From Microscillaceae bacterium (GTDB taxonomy: Bacteria; Bacteroidota; Bacteroidia; Cytophagales; Microscillaceae): 64,000 bases of DNA. The stretch covers positions 10,185 to 74,184 of the forward strand of contig DMXI01000217.1 of the NCBI GenBank assembly GCA_003483885.1. The letters run 5' to 3'. The position numbers and the translations under genes were made by a program. Shown here in pieces: positions 42,973-52,503 of this stretch; position 1 is the stretch's first letter, and each line of letters starts with the position of its first letter. The notes below the pieces were generated by a model. The model saw only the letters and a list, made by a program, of their open reading frames with translations, did no database searches and was not told the origin of the DNA.

Positions 42973-43371
42973 TTAAATGGTTACATCTGGGGGACGGTTG
43001 TCCATGTCAAATACTAGTTTCCATTGCCCTTCGGCATTTTTTCTAAAAATGGCTACTACACGGCCAGCCTCGCCCACTTCACTTCCATCTGCTGGACTCG
43101 TACCAGACACTCTAAACTGTCCTGCTATATAGCCTAAATCTTCCCCGGCTATGACTTGCTCTTCTTTAAAAGTCACTTTAGGTTTAATGGCAAAACTATT
43201 TACAAAACCTTTTTTTACGGTATCTATGCCTACTTCAAGGGGCTTTGCACTGTTTGCATAATTTATTGCTGGATCATAGTTGTCCATCAGTTGAGCAATA
43301 TCATTGTTGTTAAATGCCTGTAACCATTGGTCCATAGCATTTCTAATTTCATTTTCTAGTGTGTTACTCAT
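42973..43371 (-). CDS. NTF2/SnoaL-like fold protein, first copy
   Basis: 132 residues: NAMDQWLQAFNNNDIAQLMDNYDPAINYANSAKPLEVG, GYIAGQFRVSG, VVAIFRKNAEGQWKLVFDMDNRPP. This is a DUF4440-type NTF2-like protein. It precedes a paralog by 8 bp and follows the alpha/beta hydrolase by about 88 bp, so the three are probably one transcript. NTF2-like proteins of this size commonly act with dehalogenase or epoxide-hydrolase-type enzymes in degradation or detoxification; the substrate is unknown. Confidence 0.75.
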   Translation of the reverse strand: MSNTLENEIRNAMDQWLQAFNNNDIAQLMDNYDPAINYANSAKPLEVGIDTVKKGFVNSFAIKPKVTFKEEQVIAGEDLGYIAGQFRVSGTSPADGSEVGEAGRVVAIFRKNAEGQWKLVFDMDNRPPDVTI

Positions 43372-43459
43372 TATTTAATATTTACTTTAGATTGTTTTAT
43401 TAGTGTATATTCGCTGCTTATTATGATTCAACCATCATCAATTTCTGAAGCTGTTCTAA

Positions 43460-44332
43460 CTAGACATTCACTTGTACATTCTTATGTTTTTTTGAAATGA
43501 ATGTATCTATCAGAGAGGCTACCTCGGCACTATACTCTTCTAACATAAAATGACCACCATCAAAAAAATGCATTTCTACGTCATTTAGGTCTTTGGCAAA
43601 CGCCTCCCCTCCTGGCTTACTAAAAAACTTGTCATTGGCTCCCCACACAATCAAAGTAGCGGGTTGTTCAGTCCTAAGATAATTTTGCCATTCCTCGTAT
43701 TTCTCGAAATTCGCCCCATAATCATCAAAAAGTGTAAGAAAAACGTCTTTGACACCTGGCCGGTTAAGAAATGCATAATCAAGGAAATAGGACGCAGGAT
43801 CTATCTTACTCACATCTTTTGCTCCGGTTACATACTGTTCTTTCAAACCTTCTAAGGAGATCAAATGAGCTTTATAGTTATTCAAGGCTTCTACATTATT
43901 ATTCTGCATATAACCACCTACTTCTACGGCCCATTCTCCCATACCCTCCATATAAATATTGGCATTTTGCACAATCAACCCCTTGATGAGTTGAGGCCTT
44001 CTTGCCGCAATCCGAAACCCAATAGGGCCTCCGTAATCCTGTACAAACAAGTAAAAATGATTTAATTGGAGTGCATCAATGAATTGATCTACCACTTTAC
44101 TGATATTTTCAAAGGTATACTCAAACTCCGACGTGGTAGGTATTGAGCTAAATCCAAAGCCAGGATAGTCTGGCGCAATAACATGGTATTTGTCTTTGAG
44201 GGACATCATCAATGTTTTGTACATATGAGATGATGTAGGGTTGCCATGCAAAAGCAAAATAGATTCTTCGTTTTGTTCACCATATTCTCGGTAGAATATT
44301 GATAAACCATTAATTTCGATTGATTTGTTCAT
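43460..44332 (-). CDS. Alpha/beta hydrolase, haloalkane dehalogenase/epoxide hydrolase-like
   Basis: 290 residues. The oxyanion segment LLLHGNPTSSHMYK (about 27-40), DYPGFGFSS, and a nucleophile elbow VQDYGGPIGFR with Asp99 in place of Ser mark the Asp-nucleophile branch, as in haloalkane dehalogenases and epoxide hydrolases. The acid/base segment FDGGHFMLEEYSAEV near 265 supplies the His. Expected chemistry is hydrolysis via an alkyl-enzyme ester. An operator-like palindrome (44345-44367) lies directly upstream, as it does for the Rrf2 regulator, so the hydrolase is probably under Rrf2 control. Confidence 0.86.
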   Translation of the reverse strand: MNKSIEINGLSIFYREYGEQNEESILLLHGNPTSSHMYKTLMMSLKDKYHVIAPDYPGFGFSSIPTTSEFEYTFENISKVVDQFIDALQLNHFYLFVQDYGGPIGFRIAARRPQLIKGLIVQNANIYMEGMGEWAVEVGGYMQNNNVEALNNYKAHLISLEGLKEQYVTGAKDVSKIDPASYFLDYAFLNRPGVKDVFLTLFDDYGANFEKYEEWQNYLRTEQPATLIVWGANDKFFSKPGGEAFAKDLNDVEMHFFDGGHFMLEEYSAEVASLIDTFISKKHKNVQVNV

Positions 44333-44344
44333 ATTATAAAATTT

Positions 44345-44367
44345 ACTGTAACTATTTTGATTACAGT
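44345..44367. promoter_or_regulatory. Operator-like palindrome A upstream of the hydrolase
   Basis: ACTGTAAC ... TTACAGT, arms of 7 bp around a 9-bp AT-rich centre. Four such 23-bp sites occur in this cluster (also 44464, 44607, 45064), all between or just upstream of the Rrf2 and hydrolase genes. This one sits 13 bp before the hydrolase start, where binding would block expression. Confidence 0.6.
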
Positions 44368-44463
44368 TTAGGTTAAAAAAATTAAATATTTAAGTCTTTA
44401 ATATATTGGTAATGACACTATCAGTTTTATCAAATACACAGGCCTATTCGTATTAAACATATT

Positions 44464-44486
44464 ACTGAAACTATTTTTATTACAGT
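44464..44486. promoter_or_regulatory. Operator-like palindrome B
   Basis: ACTGAAAC ... TTACAGT, the same 23-bp pattern as site A, inside the degenerate copies of the Rrf2 gene tail. Confidence 0.55.
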
Positions 44487-44606
44487 TTAAATCAAAAAAA
44501 TATTAAAACTGATTTTTAAACTCTTCCAATGTTTGAGTCTTTAATATATTGACAATAACACTATTAGTTTTATCAAATATAAAAGCTCATCCGTACTGTA
44601 TACCTT

Positions 44607-44629
44607 ACTGAAACTATTTTTGTTACAGT
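44607..44629. promoter_or_regulatory. Operator-like palindrome C
   Basis: ACTGAAAC ... TTACAGT, 15 bp beyond the Rrf2 stop codon; it heads the intact gene tail in the same register as sites A and B precede the degenerate tails. Confidence 0.55.
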
Positions 44630-44643
44630 TTAGATCAAAAAAA

Positions 44644-45054
44644 TTAAAATTGATTCTTAAACTCTTCTAATGTTTGGGACTTTAATACATCAACAATAGC
44701 ATTATCAACTTTATCAAATATCGCAAGTAGCTTTTCATTTATTTGTCCACCTATTTTACAAGTTACATCTGGCACATTGCTCGATAGGTTCAATACATGG
44801 CTACTTCCTTTGACAGAAGAAAAAATATCAGATAGTAAAATATCTTTTGCCGGCCTTATCAGCCTTACCCCACCATTCTTGCCTTCCTTACTTTCTATCA
44901 ATCCTCCATCTTTCAAAGACTTTAGTTCTTTCCTTATTAAGGCTGGATTCATATTAAGGCTTGGCGCAATTTCAGTTGACGTATACCACTCATGTGGGTA
45001 ATATGCCAACAAGGTCATAATATGTAGTGATATTGAAAATTTACTTTTTACCAA
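44644..45054 (-). CDS. Rrf2-family transcriptional regulator
   Basis: 136 residues: KFSISLHIMTLLAYYPHEWYTSTEIAPSLNMNPALIRKELKSLKDGGLIESKEGKNGGVRLIRPAKDILLSDIFSSV is the Rrf2 winged helix with its wing GGVRL. Only one Cys (VTCKIGG) is present, so it is not the three-Cys iron-sulfur type and probably senses by other means, like YwnA/Saro-type members. Operator-like palindromes at its own promoter (45064-45086) and before the hydrolase (44345-44367) suggest auto- and cluster regulation. Its 3' end is duplicated downstream. Confidence 0.86.
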   Translation of the reverse strand: MVKSKFSISLHIMTLLAYYPHEWYTSTEIAPSLNMNPALIRKELKSLKDGGLIESKEGKNGGVRLIRPAKDILLSDIFSSVKGSSHVLNLSSNVPDVTCKIGGQINEKLLAIFDKVDNAIVDVLKSQTLEEFKNQF

Positions 45055-45063
45055 AACGCTTTA

Positions 45064-45086
45064 ACTGTAATATTTTTTATTTCAGT
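45064..45086. promoter_or_regulatory. Operator-like palindrome D, Rrf2 promoter
   Basis: ACTGTAAT ... TTTCAGT, the same 23-bp pattern with one weaker arm, 10 bp upstream of the Rrf2 start codon; suits autorepression. Confidence 0.55.
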
Positions 45087-45176
45087 TCAAAACTGAATCA
45101 TTATAGATTCATTTCCAAGTATTCTGGATTTATTAACACTTTTTTATGAAATTAAACCAGTTAATATTTATACCAG

Positions 45177-45194
45177 GAAGTCGTCTCGACTTTA
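45177..45194. repeat. Dispersed repeat, solo end (GAAGTCGTCTCGACTT family)
   Basis: Inverted copy of the element end seen at 19115-19133 and 34828-34846; no partner end nearby. Confidence 0.5.
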
Positions 45195-45272
45195 TACCGG
45201 TTTACAAGTGATCAAAAGGGCACTTATCTGGCCCCAAGGCATAGGATAAAAACATAAGTCATCCCTAAATAA

Positions 45273-45310
45273 AAATTCCCGAAAGCACCCAGGATACCTT
45301 CGGGAATCTA
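45273..45310 (-). terminator. Intrinsic terminator of the giant secreted protein gene
   Basis: On the minus strand GATTCCCGAAGG pairs with CTTTCGGGAAT, followed by a T-rich stretch, 30 bp after the stop codon. Confidence 0.75.
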
Positions 45311-45336
45311 TTTTAAATAAATCTCTAGCCAGTCAA

Positions 45337-48300
45337 TTAATGCTTTTCAAACCTTCGTTGGAAAGTGGTTTTGTCATTATAAACCCTTAGAAGGTAAATT
45401 CCTTCGGCTAAATCATTAATATCTAATTGAATTTGCTGGTAACCACGATTCCAGAGTCCTCGCTTCATCAATTGACCATTGATAGACACAATTTCCCATT
45501 GGGCATTCGCTGAAAGGCCTTTGTTTTGCAAGCTTACATTGAGATGGTGGGTAGCTGGATTTGGGTATACTTTCACATTTGTGCTCTTTAAATCTTCGGC
45601 AATACTAGTTATCGCGTCTATATCACTCCCCTTCCCTGTCCGGGTTCCCTGTACACTGCTTACTTCAGCCTGTAGTATTTCATTACTGTCGTAAGCAGCC
45701 ACAAAGGCTACAATTCTAAACCTGGATGGATCCAGTCCTTGAGCGCCGTAATCCCAGGTATAGGTAAAGGTCTCGCTTGATCCCTGCACCCAGTCACTGC
45801 TATGAAAAGTACCCGCTGCATCAGGTAACATTTTACGCACAGCATTGTAGTAGGTTACCCCATCCAGATTTACGGTAGAGTCTATGACTACAAGGTGTAT
45901 TACTGTTGCGCCAGTGACCGCTTCAATGGCATTGATCGTAACATTCACTGATAAAGTTCCTCCAGCAGCTTCAGGGTTCGATATGTTGATCAGAAATGGG
46001 GCATTGATCAAAGTACGGGTAGAGAAGGTCGAATCAGCCCAGTTGTTGGCATCACCAGTAGTCAATACCGGCACTTCGTCACGCGTTACCCCATCTACTA
46101 CTATGCGAGGTACATCACGGATACCATAATGAAACGAACGACCACTTACATCGTTGGCACTTTGATTATTGATGGCATCTACCCCCGGAAAATCGGTATG
46201 GTAATGGATATTGATGGTTTCGGCCTTAGTAGCAGCAAAAGTATTGGCTGCTGCGTCCAAAGCACCCTCTGGATCAGCTACTTGATTGATAAAATACTCA
46301 GTCAATACCAAACGGTTTCGGCTACTTATCTGGAAATCATCAAAGGCAAACCCATCGTATTGTTGGTTGGGGGAGTTGTCAGAATTACTACCGAAAGCTA
46401 CCCTAAACCTTACAATTTTATTGGCAGTGATTCCCGCATTATTCATAGCCTGTAATATTTCATCTAAGCCAAAGCGAGCGGTTTTCCAAGTCTTGGTCGC
46501 TGCTAGTGCCTGAGTATTGCCCGACCACCCCTGGTTATCGGCATTATCGGAGGTAAAGTTACTTCCTGGTTGCCCCAAAACAGGTTTGGTATCGTACCAT
46601 TCCAGTCCCTGATTTTCAGCACCCACCCTAAACCAGGTAAGTCCGTCATCAATGGTATACAGTAATACTACTCCATCGGAACCATTATCGGTATCAGAAA
46701 AATAATTGAAAGACACCATTGGACGATTCAAAGCGGTAATATCAAAACAAGGGCTTTCTACATAAGACTGTTCATTGGCATTGTACTTGGCATCGGTAGT
46801 AGCCACGGTACTCCCCGTGTTATCAGTTACCCAGCCATTACCTTTATCATTGGGAATGTTGCCAAACCCACCTGGAGTTTTCAATTGCCAACTGGTTCTA
46901 TCCAATGCAATCCCCGAAGAATCTACCACGCCATGGCTGATCCACCCCTCGGCTCCATTGGTGTAATCTTCACTATATGTCTTGGTGGGGGTTAATGTCA
47001 CTACCGGGAAGATATCGATGCGTTTGGTCAATGAATAACTTGAAACACCTTCGGTTACGGTAAGGGTGACAAAATAAGTGCCCTCGCGAGCATAGACGTG
47101 GCCAGGGTTTTGATCCGTAGAGGTATTGCCATCACCAAAATCCCAATTCCAGCTTTCAACAGCATCGGTTCCCAAAGAAGTAGCATCGGTAAACTGAGTA
47201 GCTGTCCCCAGACATTGCCCTACAAAACTATAATCGATTTTGAACACTTTTGATAAACTCACCTGACACCCTGAGCCATTGGTTACTACCAAAGTATAAG
47301 GAATACTCTGGGCTATATCACTGCTGAGGGTTAAGGTATCTGTCTGTTGGTTTTTGGTCACACCCAAAATTATCCAGTCATATTCTAAGCCAGTTGTGGT
47401 CCCATCGGTAGTAGCACTGAATATCACATCACGGCTATCAAAACGCTTTTTCACTGATACTCTTATATTTTTTGGTGTGGGGTTTACGGTAAAACTCACG
47501 GGCGAAGATTCATTGAAACAGCGCTCACTATCGGTAAACTGGTAAACCAATGTATAATCGCCTGTCCCTCCTGCTGCTACAACATCCGAAAGCACCAAGG
47601 TATTGTTACCTGCTCCCAAATTCATTATCACATTGGTATTGGTAGCATCTCGCACCAAAAACACCCCATTGTTTGGATTAGAAGGGCCTGCTCCATTGAC
47701 TGCGGGTGACAAAATAATGTCTGCATCATTTTCACAATAGGTAGTATTGATCCCAGTAAAAGTAAGTGCGGGCAAAGGAGTAAGCGTAATGATTCGAGAT
47801 ATGGAACCCGCACAGTTTTTACCATCGGTTTCAGTTACGGTAATTGTCCCTTGAGCTCCATTTCCCCAGTCTACAGTGATGCTTTCAAGGTTCGGCTGAA
47901 CAATTGTACTCACATTGTTTATATTGGTACCTCCCTGAATCGTTCCTCCTACTACTTCCCAGGTGATAGTGTGAGCATCAGTCACTGGATTAATGGTATA
48001 TATTTGATTGGTTGAGGTGACACAAGCACTGGTTTCGCTGGTTGCAAAAGTAGGCTCTGGTAAGGCATTGATGGTAACATTGACGGTTTCCGAAGCTACA
48101 CAAGAACTGGCATTGGTTTCGGTGAGTGTTACCGTACCCGAAGCAAGGGTTCCCCAGGTTACTTCAATTTGAGATTTATCCGCTGCCTCATTTATAATAA
48201 TTCCCCCAGTAACTGACCAGGAATAGGTGTTACCAGCTACGACTCCTCCATCCACGGTATAAGTATGAGTGGCTCGGGCACAGGTTTCGCCAACATTACC

Positions 48301-51300
48301 CGTAATGGTACTGGTGGTGCTGTTAATCACCACGATCGGTTTTACTTGCACTTCAAATGGGGAAGGGTCAGTAATTTTGACACATCCTTGATCATCAGTA
48401 TAGGTAAACACCAGGTTATACTTCCCTATACCCAAGGCTGCATCATTCGGATCAAAGGTATTTTCTGTAAGGGTAAGCAAGGTATTAGTATTGGATTCAT
48501 CGGTGATAAAAAATAGGCCTTGATTGGTACTTCCTGTACCAAAATTAGTCACCTCTACCCCGTTAGCAGTCGCCACTAAAGTCACCGTACTCGATTCAGC
48601 ACAGTATTTAGATGTCAGTCCACTAATTACCAGGGTAGGCAAAGGATTCAGCGTAACATCGTAAGTCACTTCTCCTTCGCAATTAGGCTCTTCGTCATCG
48701 GTTTGTATAATCCGAATCTTTCCACTGGTAGCATTTCCCCAGTCTATGGTAGCTCTGTGAAACCGTGTCCCTTTACCCGACCAAGTAGTCGTGCCATTGG
48801 TTTCCTGAATTGTTCCCCCTGTTACCTCCCAGGTTATCGTGTGGTCAACATCTGAGATATTTAGTGTGTAGACATTGCCTGTAGACAATACACACACACT
48901 GCTAAGGTTTTCGGTACTGGTTTCGGCCTGAAAGGTAGGTACTGGAGGGGTGCTAATGGTAACGGTCCTTCTGACAGTAGTCTGGCAACCATTCCCATTG
49001 GTGGTCGTCAAAACTATAGTACCTTCAGTAATTCCTGTTTTCCATTGGACTTGTACTTCTTGCTCAGTAGGAGAGGTCACAATATCGCCCTCGGCATCGT
49101 CTACAAACCAAAGGTATTTAGTATTCAAGTTGGCAGTGTAGGATTCGGTAGAACCCGCACAAACCACAAAGCTATTAGAATTGGCATTAATTACGGCGGT
49201 TGGCTGGCCAAAAACGTCAATTGTCACTGTTGCACTTGCTTTACAACCGGTACTCGTATTTGTTTCGGTAACGGTTACTTCATATTGAGCATTGGTGGTA
49301 GCAGGTAACCAATCAATGGTAACCGAGCTTCCGTTACTGGCCCCCGCAATGCTCCCTCCTCCCGAAACAGTCCAAGTATACGTACGATTAGCCACCGCAT
49401 TTACTTCAAAAGTAGAAGATTCGTTGGCACAAGCAGAGGTAGGTGAAGTGACAAATGAAGGAACAGGGGCTTCATTGATGGTAAACTCTTTTGTAAATGT
49501 GGCAGTAAAACCAGTGGTAAAAGCCGTAATTCTGTAAGTTCCGGCACCCAAAATTGTTGGATCCAGTTCAATGATATGATCTGTTCCATCATCTCCTATA
49601 ATGTCAAAACCAGTATCTGGCCCTTTGGCAATAGAACCAGTAGTGGGAGTAACACGGCTCAGTAAGACAAAGTTTGCGGGGATAGAAGTACCACGAGCAT
49701 CAAGTTTTACTCTAAACTGTGGATTACTAGCATCATTATCACAATAATCCAACACCCCTGAAATGGTAGCATCAGCATCAAAAACACTAAAAGTAAAGGT
49801 ACCAGTGTTTACACAGCCATTGCCATCAGTATAGGTATAAGTAACCTCGCTGGTATTGCCTTTTCCCACTACATTGGGATAAAACTCATTATTATCTGCT
49901 CCGCCAATACCCGTCCCCGAAAAAGTAGCCAAGGCTCCCCCAGTATTCACCGTAATGATTTGGTCACCCGCGTTATCCGCAATATTGATCGTTTCGCCAG
50001 GACCAAAGTTTCCGGTAGCGGTAGTATTAAACTCCCCGGCTCTGGGAATAGTAATTGTATGAATGGTAATCGCGGCGCTGTTGCCTGCGTTTTGTCCGCG
50101 AAGACAGCCGTTGGTAGCGATTACCGAAAGACTAATAGGTGTAGTAGTCGCCGTATTGGGAGTTAAATCAATAAAGTTATTGGTAGTTTGAAAAACATTC
50201 CCCCCCAAGCCTACTGCTCCATTAGATACATCTACCGTAAAATTGGCTGGAACCGTCCATTCATAATGAGCAGCGGTGGATACTGGTGCCACGGTATAAC
50301 GTTCTGAGCTACTGCCGTTACATATTGAAGTACTTCCCAAAATAGTGGAAGCATCCATAGAACCATCGGTAATGAGGAGGTTTTCGGTAATGCTTACCGG
50401 GAGGTCAACCGTCGCCGTACCTACCCGGCAATTGTTTAATCCTGTTACCCGAACAGTAGGGTTGCCAATTGCTTTGGGAGTAAGAGTGATTTGATTAGTG
50501 GTAGTGCGCCACACTTCTCCACTGATGTTGTCGGCATTGGTTACGTCAAAATGAGAAGCTGGGATTGTCCAAAGGTAATGAGAAGCTCCAGTGACTGTGC
50601 TCACGATGTAATCAGAAGAACCACTGGAAAGGCAAAGGTTAGCGTTTCCTGAAACATCGGTAGGATTTAAAGCAGCATCAGCAATGGAAGTCGCACCCGC
50701 TACTCTAGCCAATGCGACGGGGGCATTGGTACCCGAGCGCCCACTGCTATACAAACCATTGATGTTATAACGATCATCATTGTCTTTGGCTATAATGTTA
50801 ATCGATTTGGTAGCATTCCCAACATACCTGACTTTGAGTCCGGTAATAATGAGGGTATGAATCTCCGCATCATTGTCGGCAATGGAATAATTGATGGGAA
50901 ACTCAGTGGTGCTCACGGTTCCTTTGGTAGCCGTGGTTCCATTGGCTCCCACCATAGTAACTGTACCCGATGTAGTCACAAATTGAAAATCTGGATCATT
51001 GCCTTCAAAGATTAAAGTCAAAGCTCCGGTCGTGTTGCGGGCAAAGGTATGGTTAGATACTTCTGAAATAAAAATAGGAGGAACTTCTACCACATCGGTA
51101 TTACACATTTGCGAGCCAGAAGCGTCTCCAATGGTAATATTAGGTGCTGATGCCGTAGTAAATACCACTTCAAATGGCTCGGCGTCGTCACCAGCAGCAG
51201 ATTGAGCTTGCGAAGCAGCCAACTGTAAGGTGTAGGTTTGGCCAGGGATTAAGTCCTGGAACAGGCGCACCCGAATGGTGATTACCCGATCTGGGTTTCC

Positions 51301-51663
51301 GCCCGCATCATCGGCAGAGGTTACTTCGGCATCGGTAATATTCAAGGTTGGAGGGCCTGATCCCGTAAACAAGTCATTGGATGTATCAGACCCCAAAAAA
51401 AGCCCCCACATCTTCCCCCCTCGATTTACATCGTTAATGTCTTGGTCATCTGCACTTCGTATTCTTTCATCAAAGGTAGTGGTGATGACAAAGTCATTGA
51501 GAGGTACTTCTGCCGCTGTAGTATTGGCAGTGATGGCACTGGTAACGTAGTTAAAGCCGCCTTTAGTAAGCGTAAAGTTGGTAACTGTAGGTTGGGCAAA
51601 AGTAATGACATAGCTTGACAGTATAAAAAAAAGTAGTAATAGTGGTTTTGATAATACATTCAT
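45337..51663 (-). CDS. Giant secreted PKD/Ig-repeat protein with Omp28-like and type IX domains
   Basis: 2108 residues from the ATG at 51663 (MNVLSKPLLLLFFILSSYVITFAQP, a clean signal peptide); the ORF extends 33 codons further upstream but that N-terminus is not signal-like. The body is a chain of Ig/PKD-like domains with recurring (T/N)W.V.GG.I and TVTETN motifs. A canonical PKD domain (VESWNWDFGDGNTSTDQNPGHVYAREGTYFVTLTV), a MAM/laminin-G-like region and an Omp28-type thioredoxin-like domain (VLTEYFINQVADPEG ... IHYHTDFPGVDAINN) follow. The end (VKVYPNPATHHLNVSL ... LAEGIYLLRVYND) is a type IX sorting domain. Probable surface adhesin or matrix protein. Confidence 0.85.
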   Translation of the reverse strand: MNVLSKPLLLLFFILSSYVITFAQPTVTNFTLTKGGFNYVTSAITANTTAAEVPLNDFVITTTFDERIRSADDQDINDVNRGGKMWGLFLGSDTSNDLFTGSGPPTLNITDAEVTSADDAGGNPDRVITIRVRLFQDLIPGQTYTLQLAASQAQSAAGDDAEPFEVVFTTASAPNITIGDASGSQMCNTDVVEVPPIFISEVSNHTFARNTTGALTLIFEGNDPDFQFVTTSGTVTMVGANGTTATKGTVSTTEFPINYSIADNDAEIHTLIITGLKVRYVGNATKSINIIAKDNDDRYNINGLYSSGRSGTNAPVALARVAGATSIADAALNPTDVSGNANLCLSSGSSDYIVSTVTGASHYLWTIPASHFDVTNADNISGEVWRTTTNQITLTPKAIGNPTVRVTGLNNCRVGTATVDLPVSITENLLITDGSMDASTILGSTSICNGSSSERYTVAPVSTAAHYEWTVPANFTVDVSNGAVGLGGNVFQTTNNFIDLTPNTATTTPISLSVIATNGCLRGQNAGNSAAITIHTITIPRAGEFNTTATGNFGPGETINIADNAGDQIITVNTGGALATFSGTGIGGADNNEFYPNVVGKGNTSEVTYTYTDGNGCVNTGTFTFSVFDADATISGVLDYCDNDASNPQFRVKLDARGTSIPANFVLLSRVTPTTGSIAKGPDTGFDIIGDDGTDHIIELDPTILGAGTYRITAFTTGFTATFTKEFTINEAPVPSFVTSPTSACANESSTFEVNAVANRTYTWTVSGGGSIAGASNGSSVTIDWLPATTNAQYEVTVTETNTSTGCKASATVTIDVFGQPTAVINANSNSFVVCAGSTESYTANLNTKYLWFVDDAEGDIVTSPTEQEVQVQWKTGITEGTIVLTTTNGNGCQTTVRRTVTISTPPVPTFQAETSTENLSSVCVLSTGNVYTLNISDVDHTITWEVTGGTIQETNGTTTWSGKGTRFHRATIDWGNATSGKIRIIQTDDEEPNCEGEVTYDVTLNPLPTLVISGLTSKYCAESSTVTLVATANGVEVTNFGTGSTNQGLFFITDESNTNTLLTLTENTFDPNDAALGIGKYNLVFTYTDDQGCVKITDPSPFEVQVKPIVVINSTTSTITGNVGETCARATHTYTVDGGVVAGNTYSWSVTGGIIINEAADKSQIEVTWGTLASGTVTLTETNASSCVASETVNVTINALPEPTFATSETSACVTSTNQIYTINPVTDAHTITWEVVGGTIQGGTNINNVSTIVQPNLESITVDWGNGAQGTITVTETDGKNCAGSISRIITLTPLPALTFTGINTTYCENDADIILSPAVNGAGPSNPNNGVFLVRDATNTNVIMNLGAGNNTLVLSDVVAAGGTGDYTLVYQFTDSERCFNESSPVSFTVNPTPKNIRVSVKKRFDSRDVIFSATTDGTTTGLEYDWIILGVTKNQQTDTLTLSSDIAQSIPYTLVVTNGSGCQVSLSKVFKIDYSFVGQCLGTATQFTDATSLGTDAVESWNWDFGDGNTSTDQNPGHVYAREGTYFVTLTVTEGVSSYSLTKRIDIFPVVTLTPTKTYSEDYTNGAEGWISHGVVDSSGIALDRTSWQLKTPGGFGNIPNDKGNGWVTDNTGSTVATTDAKYNANEQSYVESPCFDITALNRPMVSFNYFSDTDNGSDGVVLLYTIDDGLTWFRVGAENQGLEWYDTKPVLGQPGSNFTSDNADNQGWSGNTQALAATKTWKTARFGLDEILQAMNNAGITANKIVRFRVAFGSNSDNSPNQQYDGFAFDDFQISSRNRLVLTEYFINQVADPEGALDAAANTFAATKAETINIHYHTDFPGVDAINNQSANDVSGRSFHYGIRDVPRIVVDGVTRDEVPVLTTGDANNWADSTFSTRTLINAPFLINISNPEAAGGTLSVNVTINAIEAVTGATVIHLVVIDSTVNLDGVTYYNAVRKMLPDAAGTFHSSDWVQGSSETFTYTWDYGAQGLDPSRFRIVAFVAAYDSNEILQAEVSSVQGTRTGKGSDIDAITSIAEDLKSTNVKVYPNPATHHLNVSLQNKGLSANAQWEIVSINGQLMKRGLWNRGYQQIQLDINDLAEGIYLLRVYNDKTTFQRRFEKH

Positions 51664-52503
51664 GTGGTCAGTTGTTTTGCAATAAATGGTGGTAGTAGCA
51701 GTTGTAGTTTGGTTGAAATTCTTAAATTTGATATTTCTGGTGTGTGATTCAATAAGCTTCAAAGTTTAGAGCAAAAATAGTTACAAGTAGGAAGTAAATC
51801 CTATTTACCTTACCCTCCAAAAACCCTTCACGCACACTACAAATACCCTTTTTTCATAGAAGTCTATTTGAAAAAAGTAATTGCCTTAACTTGTAAGTAC
51901 TATTTTAGTATTTCAGGGAATCACGCTTTTTCGCCCATACAACACTCTTGCTCAAATGGTTGACTTGCTTCTAAAATAATCGCTGTTTTTTTTTCAGGCA
52001 GGCACTCAGAAACATCATGAAAATGGGGTGGTAAATCAATTGTGAGGGGTTAGATGGGAACTATCATTTGATGCGTAAAAGTGCTGACAACCTTTATCTC
52101 TAACCAACGATTTCAGCAATGAAATCGAGGTCGCTAATTCTACTAAAAAGGCTCCTGTACCTTATTGATTGGGCTAATTATTCCTTCCGAAGCCTAAGCT
52201 CCACTGGTTCATTCGAGATACATTCCAGCGTATAAGGTTTGAATTCAACCTCTCCTGGCAAATCGCTAAAACTCACCATATAAAAAAAACCTGAGTAAAC
52301 TACCCAGGTTTTTTGTCGAGATTTTAGGAATCTATTGCGTACTAAACACAGTTTTATAAATCTTGAGTCTGAAATTTGGTTTGGTTATATGGTATAATCA
52401 ATCTTTTTGGTTCAGTTTGAGTAAGTAACTTCGACTTCTCTAAAAGGTTACATGGTGTTTTGTAATTATGAGACGCAGCACCTACTCAAACATTACAGCT
52501 GTA
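51664..52503. other. 840-bp intergenic region with terminator repeat
   Basis: No gene. It contains the upstream region of the giant secreted protein gene and, near its right side, a terminator hairpin (52283-52335) shared with 42322-42372. Confidence 0.5.
52283..52335 (-). terminator. Intrinsic terminator repeat, copy 2
   Basis: AAAAAACCTGAGTA ... TACCCAGGTTTTTT hairpin with T-run on the minus strand, followed by ATTTTAGGAATCTATT as in copy 1. It is placed about 170 bp after the stop of the exported-protein operon. Confidence 0.65.

Larger units (their letters stand above)
44344..44720. repeat. Tandem copies of operator plus Rrf2 3' gene end
   Basis: Three tandem units (starts 44344, 44463, 44606) each consist of the 23-bp operator, an A-rich spacer, and a copy of the last part of the Rrf2 gene (stretches like GTCTTTAATATATTG and AGTTTTATCAAATA). 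The right-most copy is the true gene end; the other two have diverged and no longer code. Confidence 0.7.

Noticed and set aside
45337..51663. Many antisense ORFs of 60-110 codons within the giant gene
   Set aside because: Typical of repetitive, low-stop Thr/Val/Gly-rich coding sequence; no family features.
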